Shown: positions 8,784-20,768 of the stretch, in pieces
How the letters are laid out: each line of letters starts with the position of its first letter
Numbering within the stretch: the first letter of the stretch is position 1
Assembly (NCBI GenBank): GCA_009103225.1
Contig: RHPI01003156.1
Coordinates: 1,395,753-1,459,008 of the forward strand
Source: Chlorokybus atmophyticus
Taxonomy: Eukaryota > Streptophyta > Chlorokybophyceae > Chlorokybales > Chlorokybaceae
Length of the DNA: 63,256 nucleotides
Reading direction: 5' to 3'
Translations under genes and position numbers: made by a program
The notes under the pieces: generated by a model
What the model was told of the DNA's origin: nothing
Database searches by the model: none
The model's input: only the letters and a program-made list of their open reading frames with translations

Positions 8784-10249
8784 AGGGTCGATTGGAACCC
8801 CCAACCCAAACGCATTTGGCCGTGACGTGGCAACCTCGGCCGTCAGCAACCCTTCCCCAAGCAAGTGGAAGATTGGCAACGAGGTAAGCACTGTGCGACA
8901 CTGTGACACTGTGTGTATGTGTGTAACGGATTGTTCTTCTGTGGACAGCATTTGCGAGATGCCGTCGTTGAAATCATAAACGGCCACTGGGTAGAGAGCC
9001 ACGTTTATCCCAAGGAGGACACTATTCGTAACGTCATGTGTCAGGTGCTGTGAATGCTTCATGACCGCACTGCACCGTGACACTGACCAACCTGCCCGTG
9101 ACAGGTAGTTGGCTTCGACCATGACGACGAGGCCGATGCGGCCAAGTTCTATGAGGTGTACTGGACTCCCAAGGAGTGCCCCTTTCACTGGAGTGTCGCC
9201 CTGAAGAAAGCTACGCAGGCCCGGACTGAGAACGTCACCAAGATCAAGCATGTCCTTGAGAAGGAGTACAAGTGGACACTGTTTAACAGCAACAAGCGCA
9301 AGTGAGTTGGGTCCCTCACCACCATGTCTGCTATGCAACACTGCCTTCTTACTCAGCCTCCATACACACGTACTTATCTCGCCTATTGTAACCGATTCAA
9401 TCATGCACATCGACGCCCTAATGGACCCCGAGACCCAAAAAGCCCAGATGCGCAGCGCGCTCCAAAGTAAGTTATAGGCACTATTCTAGCCTGGTGCAGG
9501 CTCAACTGGAACTATCTATTTCGTGACTAATGCCTTGTCGGTATGATTGTCGCAGACATGTCATGGCGGAGATTTGAGGTGACCGACACTGCAGACCCGG
9601 AGCGGAGGAGATACATCCATGAATGGGGCAATCCCATAATTTGGCAAATGATCGTGCAATGCTGGTCTTACGCCGTCACTACACCTGGTCGCCGGCAGCT
9701 GACAGTCAACCACCTCGCATACCTGTTGCTTATGGTGAGCACTCTGAACTTCAGCATTAGCAATTCAGGAATGCTGTAGCCCCAAACTACAGACTTGCAA
9801 ACGCGTTGCAGTGAATAGTGGCTTTCGATGCCACTAAGACATGCCTGTAAACTACGCAGGTGGAGCGCATCCCAAAGGGCAAGGAAGGAGACCCTCTCCT
9901 AGCTGCCAGCATAGACACACATGAAGAGTACCTCAGCGAAATCAACACCATGATCATGTCAATGAAGCGGGAGATGAGGCAACGGTACGCAGCCCTCCAG
10001 CCATTCACCCTTGTGAAACGCCGCACTGCATCTTGTGTCGAATACCTGAAAGATCCCAATCGGCGCCGGCCGCAAGAGACAGCAGCTCGTGACCCGCTCG
10101 CTGAGGCAGAAGCGGCATTTGATTGGCTGGCACAACCGTTTGAGGAGGAAGAGCAAGCTCCGGCGTCGCCTCCACAGGCCCCAGCGCGTGGTGCTTTGTT
10201 CCGTAATGACAAGCAAAGCGATGATGGAGAGGAGCTACAGCGCAGTTAG
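8784..10249 (+). CDS. Unrecognised multi-exon protein
   Basis: Six exons join in frame: 8784-8883, 8949-9044, 9105-9301, 9357-9466, 9556-9734 and 9860-10249, ending in TAG. Typical segments are VEIINGHWVESHVYPKED, FYEVYWTPKECPFHW, MSWRRFEVTDTADPERRR, WSYAVTTPGRRQLTV and an acidic Gln/Pro tail. A first exon starting at ATG 8413 (MPRGPSVSAPRRGGRRQ) is likely but its junction is unclear. I do not recognise the family. Length, splice sites and preserved frame argue for a real protein. It is divergent from the OTU/RING/methyltransferase genes and shares the 6.5-8.4 kb spacer, which suggests common regulation or common membership of one element. Confidence 0.6.
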
Positions 10250-10569
10250 TAGTCCGTTTAGCTGGTAGTGTACATAGCTACAAGGCTCTTGTAACTGAGT
10301 GTTGTGCATCTTAAACCAGCTCAGTCAATCGTCATTATGCTCATGCACATCAATACTTGCATCCCTATGATATACAACAAAACTGCATTCTCACATAATC
10401 GAACTACAAGCCTTGGCAAGTGCCTGAGAGACACTGTACACATTTCAGGTACATGTACACAGCACAGGCACATAATGCTGAAAGTCAGTGACAATCGCGT
10501 GTAGTCAAGCTATGCAAATACATATGACGACAGTTAGGCATTGGTCACCTTCAGTTGTTAAAGAATGCA

Positions 10570-10930
10570 TTATTTTGTCGATAATTACCTAGTTGGTGCT
10601 TGTTAGTTAGGCTTAGTCGCCTGCGCTGGTGTGTAACCTGCAAGTGCCTGTCACATAGGCTGAGTCACCTAAGTAAGACTGATGTGTAACTTACAGGTGC
10701 CCATTGATTAGTTGTAGTTACCTAATAAGGCCTGATGTGTAACTAACAGTTGCCTGTAAATTACACAAAGTCATTTGTTAAGGCCGGGTGTGTGACTAAC
10801 AGGTGCCTGTTATTTATATAAAGTCACCTGTTAAGGCCTGACAGGTAACTAACAAGCGCCTGTTAGCTAGGCATAGTCAATTGTTAAAGACTAAATTGTA
10901 ACAAAAAGGGCCTGATAGTAACGAAAGTTA
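10570..10930. repeat. Degenerate tandem repeat, about 55-65 bp unit
   Basis: Each unit contains variants of GTCACCTGTTAAGGC, then TGTGTAACTAACAG, then GTGCCTGTTA. About six units can be followed by eye, diverging from each other by substitutions and small indels. Confidence 0.65.
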
Positions 10931-11206
10931 CTATTAGGTCCCTGTATCAAGATTACAGGTGGCCTGAGCCACGACAGTCAAAATTAGTGTCCTCAGGTGC
11001 ATGGCCGTTGCCAATATTTAGTCGGCCGGCAGGATAAACATATTGTGACGTGTGCTTGCAGCTTCAAGCAACTAAGTAGCAACCTTTTTGTCTACCTAAC
11101 TAAGTAGCAACCTTCTTGTCTACCTATACAGAGCGGAAAGGACCTCCTTTCCTATCCTCGGCACTGCAAGGGAAAACTTGCACGCACTGCACAAAACACA
11201 CATAGT

Positions 11207-11245
11207 CAAATTTGCATGTGCCATACTATGGCACATGCAAATTTG
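11207..11245. repeat. Perfect 19-bp palindrome
   Basis: The arms CAAATTTGCATGTGCCATA and its exact reverse complement are separated by a single C. It lies in gene-free sequence. Confidence 0.9.
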
Positions 11246-11636
11246 CTTAGTAAGCAAGTGTCGCGCAGTAAGCTAAGTTGCTTGCATGTCCAACCTTGTC
11301 ATGCAATTGTCAATGGGGTTTACCTGTCAGCGTGCTTCACTCGCCGAAGTTGTTGCCAGGGCTCTCATCTGCACGTCAGCCATTGATCAGCAGGCATGCT
11401 AGGCTGCCAGAGAAGTGCAGAGCGTGATACATTGGGCGGACAAGATAGTTTCAGTTTCTAACCTGTTTAATAGTGTGCTGGTGGCCACAAACAGCGAGAG
11501 TGATCGCCAAAGCATAGGTTGACGAACTCAATGGCAACAAGGTTGCATGGTGAGGACACCATCATGCCTTGTTGCGCTAAAGTAAGAGGCCTGTGGCAGC
11601 CAACCAGATGAGTCTCTATGTGGGTATGGACAGAGA

Positions 11637-11669
<33 letters not shown>

Positions 11670-12629
11670 TGATCAGCGGCAAGAACACTTCGGTAAAAGG
11701 ATGGTGAGTGGGTGCACGCGCATGCAGCGTAACAGCAAGCAAGGTCGAAGCATGTGTTGTGCTTGCGTGTATGTATTCATAAGCCATTGTAGTTACCTAT
11801 TGCACAGTCAACTGAGGGGCACTAAGAAGCTGAGCATAGGACACGGTTAACTTCAGCATCACACTACACTTATCAGTTGAAGCGGCTCGGCAACTCGGCC
11901 AATCTCTCTTAACTGATTGTGCTTGCGGCGTAGGCTGCAATGCAAGCGTTAAGTTTCAGTTGCATGCTAGCCTTGCGTGCACGCATATATGCTGCCAATG
12001 CATTCATGGTGCATTCATTTGACTGCTAGTTGCTGGCCACCAGCAAAATTCTGGCTGTATAATATATTAATAACAAGCGCGCGCGCGCGCACTTTGACGT
12101 GCAGAAATGTACAACTCATTAACACCACAACAGCAACAACACCGAAATCGACATCAACAGCGACAGCAACAACTAACAACAGCAGCTGCAACATTAGCAC
12201 CTCCCGCCGTCCCGCAACTCTCCTGCCAGCTCCCAAATCGCCGAGTAGCAGTTGTCACCTTCAAAACCACCACCGCTTCTTCTCCTCCGTCAGAACCGCT
12301 TGAACAACCACCGCCGCCGCTTCCTCTTCTCCTCCTCCTGCGCCGCCGCCGATGCCCAAACCCCACCGCCCCTGCAGCAGCCTACCAGCGCAGGCAGAAA
12401 ATCGCTAGTTTATTGACATCTTTGCTACTACTCGCAAATTTGTGATAACGACAGTCATGAATGACATCTGTGATATACAAATAGTAGGGGACATGTAACA
12501 TTTCTGACTCGACTGGCCTGTAGACACCCAGAGGGTGTCCGATGCTTATATAAAAAGGTGTCTGGACACCACTGCGACCTCACTATACTATTACGGTCCG
12601 TCCCCTCTGCTTCGCCCGAGAGTTGTGGC

Positions 12630-13341
12630 CATGTGGCGGCAATGGCGGCACTGGCGACGGCGGCGAGGCGGCGGCGAAGAAGGAGCTGCGGCGTGCTAGC
12701 GCTTCGCCTAGCGTGTGCGGCAGTAGCGCCACGTCACCGTGTGCGGCAGTAGCGCACAGGCTGCGCACAGTTGGACCAGGCTGACCGAGACGCTGAGCAG
12801 GCAGCCATAAAGGCCATAGAAGCGGCGGTGCAATTGCCAGAGCCAGGACATCGCCAGGCAAGTCAGTGCTCGCACACTGCATTGCATATCATGTCCATAT
12901 TAACAAACACATGCACAAGCACACGCACATGCGTGCATGTGTACGCTTGTGTGCACACAAGCGTACACTACTATTCAGTATACACATTCGTTCTCACCTA
13001 CGCCCGCGCATCGCCATGCACGGGTGCTCGCAAATGCACACGCAAATGGTCTAATACACACATATGTGCACGCACACAAATGCACACATTAGCGCGCACA
13101 CAATGACTGACACACATGCATGCACGCACACCAAGAAACACACAACAACACACACGCACACACTGCATTGCACCTCAGGCCTGAACTGACGCACACAATT
13201 GCACACAATGCATTACATAAGCCTGTGCACACTTGCACTCACCCACAGCCACATCCACACCCGCGCATTGCATTGCACGCGGGCACGAAAGCATACGTTG
13301 TGCATTCGTTTTGCAGAGCCTTCAATAACTTACAGCCCTAA
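12630..13341 (+). CDS. Possible small gene downstream of a TATA box (weak)
   Basis: A TATATAAAAAG box at about 12547 precedes GC-rich sequence. The coding-like stretch LDQADRDAEQAAIKAIEAA starts at about 12771 and ends HRQ at a GCAAGT donor (12856). A CA-rich intron would run to a TTTTGCAG acceptor at about 13316, followed by a short tail. The frame before 12771 is not resolved and the family is unknown. Much of the interior is CA-repeat intron. Confidence 0.25.
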
Positions 13342-15810
13342 CAAGTGATATTTGTGATGCAAATATGGGATGGCCTTAAAATTGAAAATCGTACACAATG
13401 TACATGGTCGGATACAATGCATATGATGAAGTGTGGCAAACATGATTCAGAGTTGGCATGGTTCTTGCAATTGATAACTGTAGTAGAATTTGTTCAAATG
13501 AAATAGGTGCAAATGTATGTGAAACTTATCCTCTTAGCTTTGTCCGCAGCATAAATGTAGCGATATTTGCTTTCACATGCAAGTTCGACGCAGATATAAA
13601 AAAGCGAATGAAGTTGTTAAGCTACTCAAGTTTCTTTTCTCGTCAACCGCTCTCGTCGGCCACGCTGGAGTGGTTACCCAACATCACATATTAAAATCTC
13701 AGGATATGTATAAATATTGTTATGGCTCTCATGCAATGTCATGGGGAGCCACTATCTCGGAGGGAAATGGTGCCGCCCAGTTCATAATTCGACCGATGCA
13801 AATTGGCCAGCATTAGCAAGAGCTTACGGCCAATACAAAGCGATCGCGCAATGATTTAAAGCCAATCGACTGGCAGTCGACCTCTGGAAACGTCGCGATC
13901 GAGCGTCAACATGCCGTTGGATTGTCTGAAAAGCACGGCAGCCAGTCGACGAGCCGCTCGATGCATGTACTCATCTGGCGGCGCGGCGACTCGCGACTTG
14001 CGAAAAGCCTTCCTAACAAGCTACAAAGTGGGAGCTAGTTTTGCGTCACAATCGCTCACCTACAATGCAATGCGCGGGCTCAGCATCACAAACTCGTCGC
14101 ACAGATCTTGGTTTTGCAGCCCCCTCTTTACCATTTGTCAGCTTGGCGTGGTTCAATTATGTGCGGATGACTCCACCCTACCAAGTGCTTACTAATTTCA
14201 AGGTGGGCAGCTTTGTGAGTTTTTTGAGAGTAGAAGCCACACTATGCTGGTAAAGCCAGACCTAATCACTGCCTTCGTTGTCGCCCTGATTGTCGTTTTT
14301 AAGGGCATCGCGAGATTAACCTTTACTTCTTCTCCCCTGCTATGCATTGCACGTATAGTCAAGCGCTGCTTGCAGCTGGTTTCAATCTATCTTGCCTATT
14401 ATTGCACATTGCTGCATATAGTCACAAGCCCTATAATCAAGTCGTGCTTGGTAGTTTGAGTGGTTGAATTGTTACTTATATGTTGTGTCTATGAATTTTA
14501 TAAGCCCTCGATTCTATCATATGCTGTTTATGTCATTTATAGTCAAACTTCCCACCTAAAGCAAGCTTCCAAGTGCGTCGTTCCATAGGAGTCCACAGCC
14601 ACCATCAAGTTCCGAGTCTGCTTGCTTGCCAAAGCGAAGGTTATCCCCTTCCAGCATGCCGCGCTGCGCCCATGCAGCCAAGCAAGGAACGCACTGGCAC
14701 AGGGACGCGTTGCCAATAATTTCTTACGTACAGTGTAATATAGGGCGTCAAGGACTCGATGATAAAGTCCTTTGCGGGTTCTAAGTTCAAGTCCTTTGGT
14801 TTTTAAGCTCATTATTACCCATCTCGTAACATACAGCATGCGCTTTTGTTATTTTGGGCAAGTACACAGCTCCCGCATTACCTCCACAACAACATAGGAC
14901 GGGCCAGCAGCTATGGGATGGATTAGGATGGGATGGCAAAACGTGGATGATGTTGCACCGCTTTTGTCGCTTTAAATTCATGCATGCTTTCAATTCTTAA
15001 ACCAAGGTAGTGAATGTTGCGCAACACTTGAATCATGCATGGTTTAGAAATTGCACAACTAACACATGTTCCGTATATGGAGAACCATGTATATGGATTT
15101 GTGTACCTACTGTGCGTGTTGGTGTGCACGAGGTAGCGCATGCACAAGACTGGTCTGTACAGGATATGGGAGCGACCGATAACAACATGCAACCGTGCCA
15201 CATGCACTGCACGCAAGCAATCCAACGCACCTACATGTTGCATACACGACCACCGAGCTAACTCTACTCTCTACCCTACCGCTATGTTCACATATGTCTC
15301 CCCGCTGTCGTCAGGTGTGCACATGACTTCTGGGTGTCCATGAGCACATTGTCAGCCATGCAGTACACCTTGTCTGCACTCGTCTCCAGCTGCCATAGAA
15401 TGACGAACAGCAATATTGCAGCACAGTGAAATAGGTTGAAGCGCTGTAGATCATGCATTGTGAACTGCACGGCGCCACATGCAGCCTGCATGACAGATGT
15501 ACTGGCCGCCTCACAAATAATTTTGTGTACCATCAAATGCAAACTCAACATGAGCCCGTGCAGTTGCGCATGTTGGGTGTGAGGCGCAGCTGGTAAGCAC
15601 AATTCATAGCAACAGAGCACAACCTACACTACGCTGGCAGCGGGCTTCCGGTGTTGACGACATGGTGCAGCGGCACAGCGGGCAGCACGTACCTACGTAG
15701 GTCACAGGACACAGATCAGGTCATAATTGATTAAACAACAACGAACAACCTCAATGCCACGTGGTGCTTGTTTAAAGGTCACGTTTGCACTCGTGTAATC
15801 GTGCAGATGC
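13342..15810. other. Gene-poor, AT-richer spacer
   Basis: I see no gene I can support. Minus-strand frames at 14543-14839 and 15288-15620 look protein-like in places (the latter contains a hydrophobic LFHCAAILLFVILW stretch). They lack family signatures and clear splice partners. Confidence 0.5.
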
Positions 15811-16920
15811 TTACCGATACACAAGAATGTAATGGAAGACTGAGCCAGCCAGCACAAAGCAGTGCCATATGGCATGGAAGCTGGGCTGCCAGCCGTCCAA
15901 AGCCTGCGTTTGACAGCAACCGTCACAACAGGGCCCAACCACAAACGCCATTGTCTGTTACCAGCACGAGAAACAACACCGAATGATGTCCACAATCCAC
16001 AACGCGACCTATCGATCAAGCACACCCACCACAAATGGCACACCGCCCGTGTACGCGAGCCCTCCCAACACCAGCATCAAAGCCCCTTCATGGGAAAGCC
16101 TTGCAAACATCGCTCTGATAGCAAACAAGCATGTCCACCTGTACAGCAATTGACCCGCATCAGTAGCACAATACAAGCCATTTGTCAAGACGCACTTACA
16201 GAGGTTGACACATCAACACGCACTCCTTGTGTGGGCATGCATGACTTACCCCATGACAACATAGCTGATGGTCGCAATTGGCATGTAGTAACGATTGTGT
16301 TTGAATGTTGTTGCGAGCAGCACACCAAAGGCACCAATGGCCCAAACGACAGCAAGCAACATCACGGGCCAGAACCCTTCGTCTTGCAAAAGGATGAGAA
16401 GCACGGGCGTGTACGTGCCGGCAATCAAGCCGTATATGGAACAATGGTCCATCACTCTAAACACCTTCTTCGTGCGCTGGAATGTAAAGAAGCTGCCAGA
16501 TACCATTTTGTTGGAATCAAACTGCACTTCAGCATGGAATACAACGTGTACACACAACACACACACACACACACACGGTCAACAACCACGCCCGTGCGCA
16601 CGAACGCACATAAGGTACGCCAGATACCTATGATACAACATGGATGACGTGTACAGGATGCACAGCGTCGCGCTGTAGATGGCGCAGGACGCTACGTGTC
16701 GTGCAGAAAAGTGCGACGCTTTGCGAAGCAGCAACACCGCGCCAATGATGCTTAGAACTAACCCGACGCCGTGCGATATGCTGTTTGCAATCTCCACTGT
16801 TGTGTAGTTGCCTTCACACTGCAATTGAAAACAACTACTCGTTTTACCAGCAGCAGACAGACAATGCGATGCATGCTTTCTTGCCAACAAGCCAGGAACG
16901 GATTGCTGTAGAGGTATCAT
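15811..16920 (-). CDS. HlyIII/PAQR-family seven-helix membrane protein
   Basis: Four exons, 16920-16628, 16492-16250, 16138-16030 and 15903-15811, join in frame to give 245 residues and a TAA stop. Family landmarks appear in order: EIANSISHGVGLVLSIIG, YTSSMLYHS, VMDHCSIYGLIAGTYTP, TISYVVMG/WTCLFAIRA, LGGLAYTGGVPF and SFHAIWHCFVLAGSVFHY. The conserved Ser-His, His-x3-Asp-like and His-x3-His positions are those proposed to bind Zn2+ in adiponectin/progestin receptor-like proteins. Seven hydrophobic segments are visible. Members act as membrane ceramidase-like or receptor-like proteins; the role in algae is not established. The ATG at 16920 sits at the end of the preceding same-strand LRR gene. 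Confidence 0.88.
16551..16576. repeat. (CA)n microsatellite in HlyIII-gene intron
   Basis: A run of CA dinucleotides lies within the first intron of the HlyIII-like gene. Confidence 0.85.
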
Positions 16921-18662
16921 CACCCTGACTTACAACAGCTCACACATCTCAAGTCACAGCATGCTGCATGTTGCGACTTGTCAGATGTGAGCCATTGAAC
17001 GTAAGTCACGCTGGTGTGTACCTCCACAGAAATCCTTCTGGCCTGCACGCGGCGTCGACGCAGTTTAAAGCTCACGGGTCGTACAACAGGGCTCGCTTCT
17101 TCCGTTTCTGTGGCTTCCGATACGAGGACAGCGGCACGGATCACACGCACTCCCTTCACACCAAGCTTATTGGCCGACACATCCACCAGTGTCAGGGACC
17201 TGATGATGGTAGGGGAATGATTAAGAGGTGTGTTAGATACATGTTGAATACATGCGTAGATTACTGCAATTGTAGCAACATGCATAAGCCAATTGCTGTA
17301 CAGGTTTAGAAGTAATGGTTGCACCCGTCATGGTGGGGATGGTGGGATCATGGTGGGGATCATAATCATCCATACCTGTTCGCTTTAATTCCAGCAGCGA
17401 GCATTGTTGCTCCCTCATAGCGCAACACATTGTGTCGCAGGTTGAGTATGCGAAGGCTGCACGTGTCTTTCGCAAGCAACTGTCACAGCACTCGCCAATA
17501 AGACTTGGAGATCTCCCACCCTCACAGAATGACAAACACAACATGCCATACCGCTGCAAGGGCACGCACGCCGCTAGCTCCAATCCCAGCACTGGCCAGA
17601 TTGAGAGCACGCACGCTCGGCCGTAGAGACAGCACGTGTGCTAAAGGAACAGCGCCACTGTTTCCCACAGGACATCTGTGCAAATCTGCACAGGTAAGGC
17701 TGTCAGCAACTTTACAAAAACACCAGTATGTCGTCTCGTTACACAGCTGAAAGAAACACACAACAACAAGCTTGGCCGTGACAGGTAATGCTGTTTGACA
17801 ATGAAGCGGTGATCTGCTGGTGTGCATCCTAACAGCGCACAGCATGCTTCACACTTGCTACGCAGTTGTGCGGTTGTGAAACTGAGATGCTGATCATCAG
17901 TTCTTTTCACGCAACTGATATGACCATGATCGACATACTAATGGAGGTGAGGTTGCTGAGGGCGTCCAAGCTTGTGTGTACTGCTTCGCTCAACGCCAGT
18001 AAATGTTGGGAGCCAAAGTTACGAGGGTTGGCAGGCCTGTGAGAGCATGTCAAGCGATCAACTTCAAGCAAGCAGGGCATGCACATGGCCACATGCTTGG
18101 TTGAATGCATGCAATCTATATGCCTATGCGAAAGTAAGCCTGCTTACTTCAGCTCAGGCAGGTTGAAGCGCAGCGCAACAACAGCACCACCATCCGGTTG
18201 AACCTGTGTGCAGCACAAGCAGTGACTGCATCAACAAGTAACCTTGACCTTTTAATGCTGCATATTATGATACTGTCAACGGCCTTGTGGGCACAGAGCA
18301 GAGACAGTGTGTGCGTGCTTCAGGAATGCAAGCAGCATGGAAATCCCAGCCTCAATTGTGTACCTTCATCCATGTGTGCGTCTATGTGAATAATTGCAAA
18401 CACAGCACTCCAGCTTACACAATGCACACATACAATACGCAGTGCGGGTTAGTTTCCGGAGCGGGAGAAACGAGCTACACAAGTACTAGGCCATGCATGC
18501 ACGCACCTGAAACTGTGCGCACCATCTAAGGTACGTCTCCAGCGGGGTTCGGTCATCCATGGGTGTGCGCGGCGTCCTTGGCGGCGCCTGCAGCGACACC
18601 GGCGCCGACAGGGACGTTGTTATGGGCGAAGGCACAGCAGGCGCTTCGCCCCCTGTCACCAT
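16920..18662 (-). CDS. Leucine-rich-repeat protein (ribonuclease-inhibitor type repeats)
   Basis: Several short exons on the minus strand carry LRR-style segments. The start is MVTGGEAPAVP at 18662, leading to TPLETYLRWCAQFQ. Next come QPDGGAVVALRFNLPELK (about 18205-18147), then FGSQHLLALSEAVHTSLDAL (about 18020-17945). Then SVRALNLASAGIGASGVRAL (about 17640-17560), SLRILNLRHNVLRYEGATML (about 17460-17385), and LVDVSANKLGVKGVRVIRAA (about 17195-17120). The spacing and 'LNL..N.i...G...L...L' pattern match RI-like LRRs, which form protein-binding solenoids. The C-terminus is not well defined: the open frame runs to 16920, touching the next gene's start, and may be spliced away. No kinase or NB-ARC domain is seen. 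Confidence 0.6.
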
Positions 18663-19044
18663 CGCAGCAGCTGATCTTAAACACACCAGACCGTTTCAAA
18701 CAGCAGCAATCCACATACGGCCCACCGCTCCTCGCGTGAGAAGCTAGTCACCCTAACCCGAACCGTACTGACTACGACGCCATCTATACACCCGAGGCCG
18801 CAACCGCCACGCCACTGCCAGCACACTCAACCATCCTTCCCGGCCTGGTCTGACTAGGCTACAGTGTAGCCGCTACACCCATGCAGAAGCGAATGCTAGC
18901 AGTCTCATAGCCGCTTCTTAAGGCATAGTATGAGCGACTTGAAAGCGACACTAGCTCCATACTCAATTGTCGCTTATCACTCAAAGGTTGGGCTTCTGTC
19001 ATCCAAAGCCGGCGCCGCCATTAGGGGTTGGTCTCTTTGCAGGC

Positions 19045-19053
19045 AAACCCTAG
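19045..19053 (+). promoter_or_regulatory. Telo-box (AAACCCTAG) upstream of RPS29
   Basis: AAACCCTA lies 96 bp before the RPS29 start. In land plants this motif is typical of ribosomal-protein promoters, where TRB/PUR-alpha-type proteins bind. Confidence 0.55.
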
Positions 19054-19140
19054 CCGCCGCCGGTGCGGGCGCGTGAGGGCGCGGAGCGTCGTCGTTGGCG
19101 TCGTCGTCGTTGGCGTCGACTGCTACAGTATCAGGGAAAG

Positions 19141-19520
19141 ATGGGTCACTCCACAGTGTGGAACAGCCACCCGAAGAACTACGGGCCGGGCTCCCGCAGC
19201 TGCCGCGTCTGCGGCAACCCCCACGGGCTCATCCGCAAGTACGGCATCAACGTGTGCCGACAGTGCTTCCGCATGTACGCCAAGGACATCGGCTTCGTCA
19301 AGGTGAGCAGACACTTCAAGGCAGGCAGGGCATTACCCCTGCTGCTCAGCTCTCCACTGCTGCGCTGAACAAAGCACACACCGCGTTCATACGGTTCAGT
19401 GTATTATGCGTTGATCAAGCTCGCCAGTTTTGTTTTGCTGCATGAATTGAGCTGATCAAGTAGCTTGCTGGTTGGCTTGTGTCGCTGATCGTGCTTGTAT
19501 TGTGTGTGTAGTACCGCTAA
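19141..19520 (+). CDS. RPS29: Ribosomal protein uS14 (S29), small subunit
   Basis: Exons 19141-19302 and 19512-19520 join at GTC AAG|TAC CGC TAA to give 56 residues, the usual length of RPS29 in plants and animals. The sequence begins [15 protein letters not shown] and contains the zinc-binding [15 protein letters not shown] and CRQCFRM pairs, ending GFVKYR. It is a component of the 40S head. The TAA stop is independent evidence that TAA is a normal stop in this genome. The last exon codes only two residues and the stop. Confidence 0.97.
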
Positions 19521-20768
19521 AGTGTGGATCGCAACCACCGGGCGTTGAGGAGGATTGTTGCAGCGGAAGAGGCGGTTGAAGCTGGATTTGAGGGCAATAG
19601 GTTGTGCCATTGTCACTCTATTGGTTGTGGCCGAGCAATTGTCGCACAGAACAGAGCCTATGCCTTAAGTAAAGCTGTCCATGCGTACTGTCGCATCCTT
19701 CATTTCGTCTTTCATTGCTGGTGAGGTGTCTGGCGCAAAGCTGCAGGTGTTTCTGCATACACGCACAGTGTGGTGTGGCTTTGTTTCCGTGTGCGTTGGG
19801 TTGTTGCTTTGGTTTGCAATGCCGTCGTGGATTACTATGTTAGCTTGGGATGGCAGTGCACCTGAGGCTTGTCTACGTCCCAGTACCCATTTGGATGTGC
19901 GCTGCCTACTTCAAAGCATAGTCATTTTTGGTGTACTGCTGTAAACCTAATGTTGGACCTATTGTGTAAGATGCAACAATGTCGTCTGCTGCCTGTTAAG
20001 TCTATTGAGAGGGCTGCCAAGTGTGTCCCGAAATATTGGCCCGCACGGGAGATGTCCTCAATGTATACAGATGAGGTAGAGCAAAGCCTTGCGCAGGAGA
20101 ATCAGTGTACAAAGAGGGTATGCTGCATATGCGTGAGGCTTGTTTATAAACCCTTGTGAGGCTGCCAAAAGCAAGGTAAGCTTATGACTGTGATGTGATA
20201 CAGCAACACTCCTGGCCCTAGTTGCCTCACCTGTGTGGTGTACCAAGCACGTGTGCAAGTAGTGGCGAGCTGAAGCAGCAATTAGTCGAAATGATGTCAA
20301 TGCGCCGCACTGCATTATACAATGTCTTCCACAGAAGATGTGGAATGCCGTTAATAGCCAGCACAATGTGTATATTGATCATCACGTTGCACAACACCCT
20401 TGTATCATGTCTAAATGTGGTGTGGTATCAGCAAGTACACGCGCACACACAACATGCACACAGTGCAGGCGTTTCTTGCTTGCAGTTGTATTTGCGTAGG
20501 TTATCTGGGTTCAAGCACCAATTTTGGCCAAACAAAAAGGGGCCTCATTACAACAACCATTGAGAGGCCATACTGCGCGCTATCCAGTCCCCTCACAACA
20601 CACGCATGCTTGAGCCATGCAATCATGGCATGCATCAGTGACTCCCTCACAGGGAACACATTAGCAGCAAAAGTCACAACACACGCAGCTTGCAAGTATG
20701 AGTACGGTGCAATACACAGTGACCACGCTGTTGCAACACACAAGTGCGCACGATCGGTGTGAACACAG
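19521..20768. other. Spacer between RPS29 and TAF7 (tail-to-tail)
   Basis: This holds the presumed 3' UTRs of two convergent genes. I found no other coding or RNA signal. Confidence 0.5.

Larger units (their letters stand above)
10250..12540. other. Non-coding repeat-rich spacer
   Basis: No convincing gene is present. It holds degenerate tandem repeats (10570-10930), a doubled phrase around TAAGTAGCAACCTT (11070-11125), a perfect palindrome, a TG microsatellite at about 11639-11668, and low-complexity CAG/CCG sequence at 12.1-12.4 kb. Confidence 0.6.

Noticed and set aside
1595-10543. 13-bp direct repeat CAGTTAGGCATTG at 1595 and 10531 as element boundary
   Set aside because: Many 13-mer matches are expected by chance between all positions of a 63-kb window, and it extends no further.
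12015-12445. Gln/Thr/Pro-rich frames near 12.2 kb
   Set aside because: Low-complexity CAA/CAG/CCG sequence open in several frames at once; no gene signal.
14730-14800. Possible tRNA B-box (GTTCAAGTCC)
   Set aside because: No matching acceptor stem or A-box could be arranged around it.
14543-14839. Minus-strand 98-residue frame with AWLHGRSAACW
   Set aside because: Looks protein-like but has no family match I know, no splice partner and no neighbouring exon.
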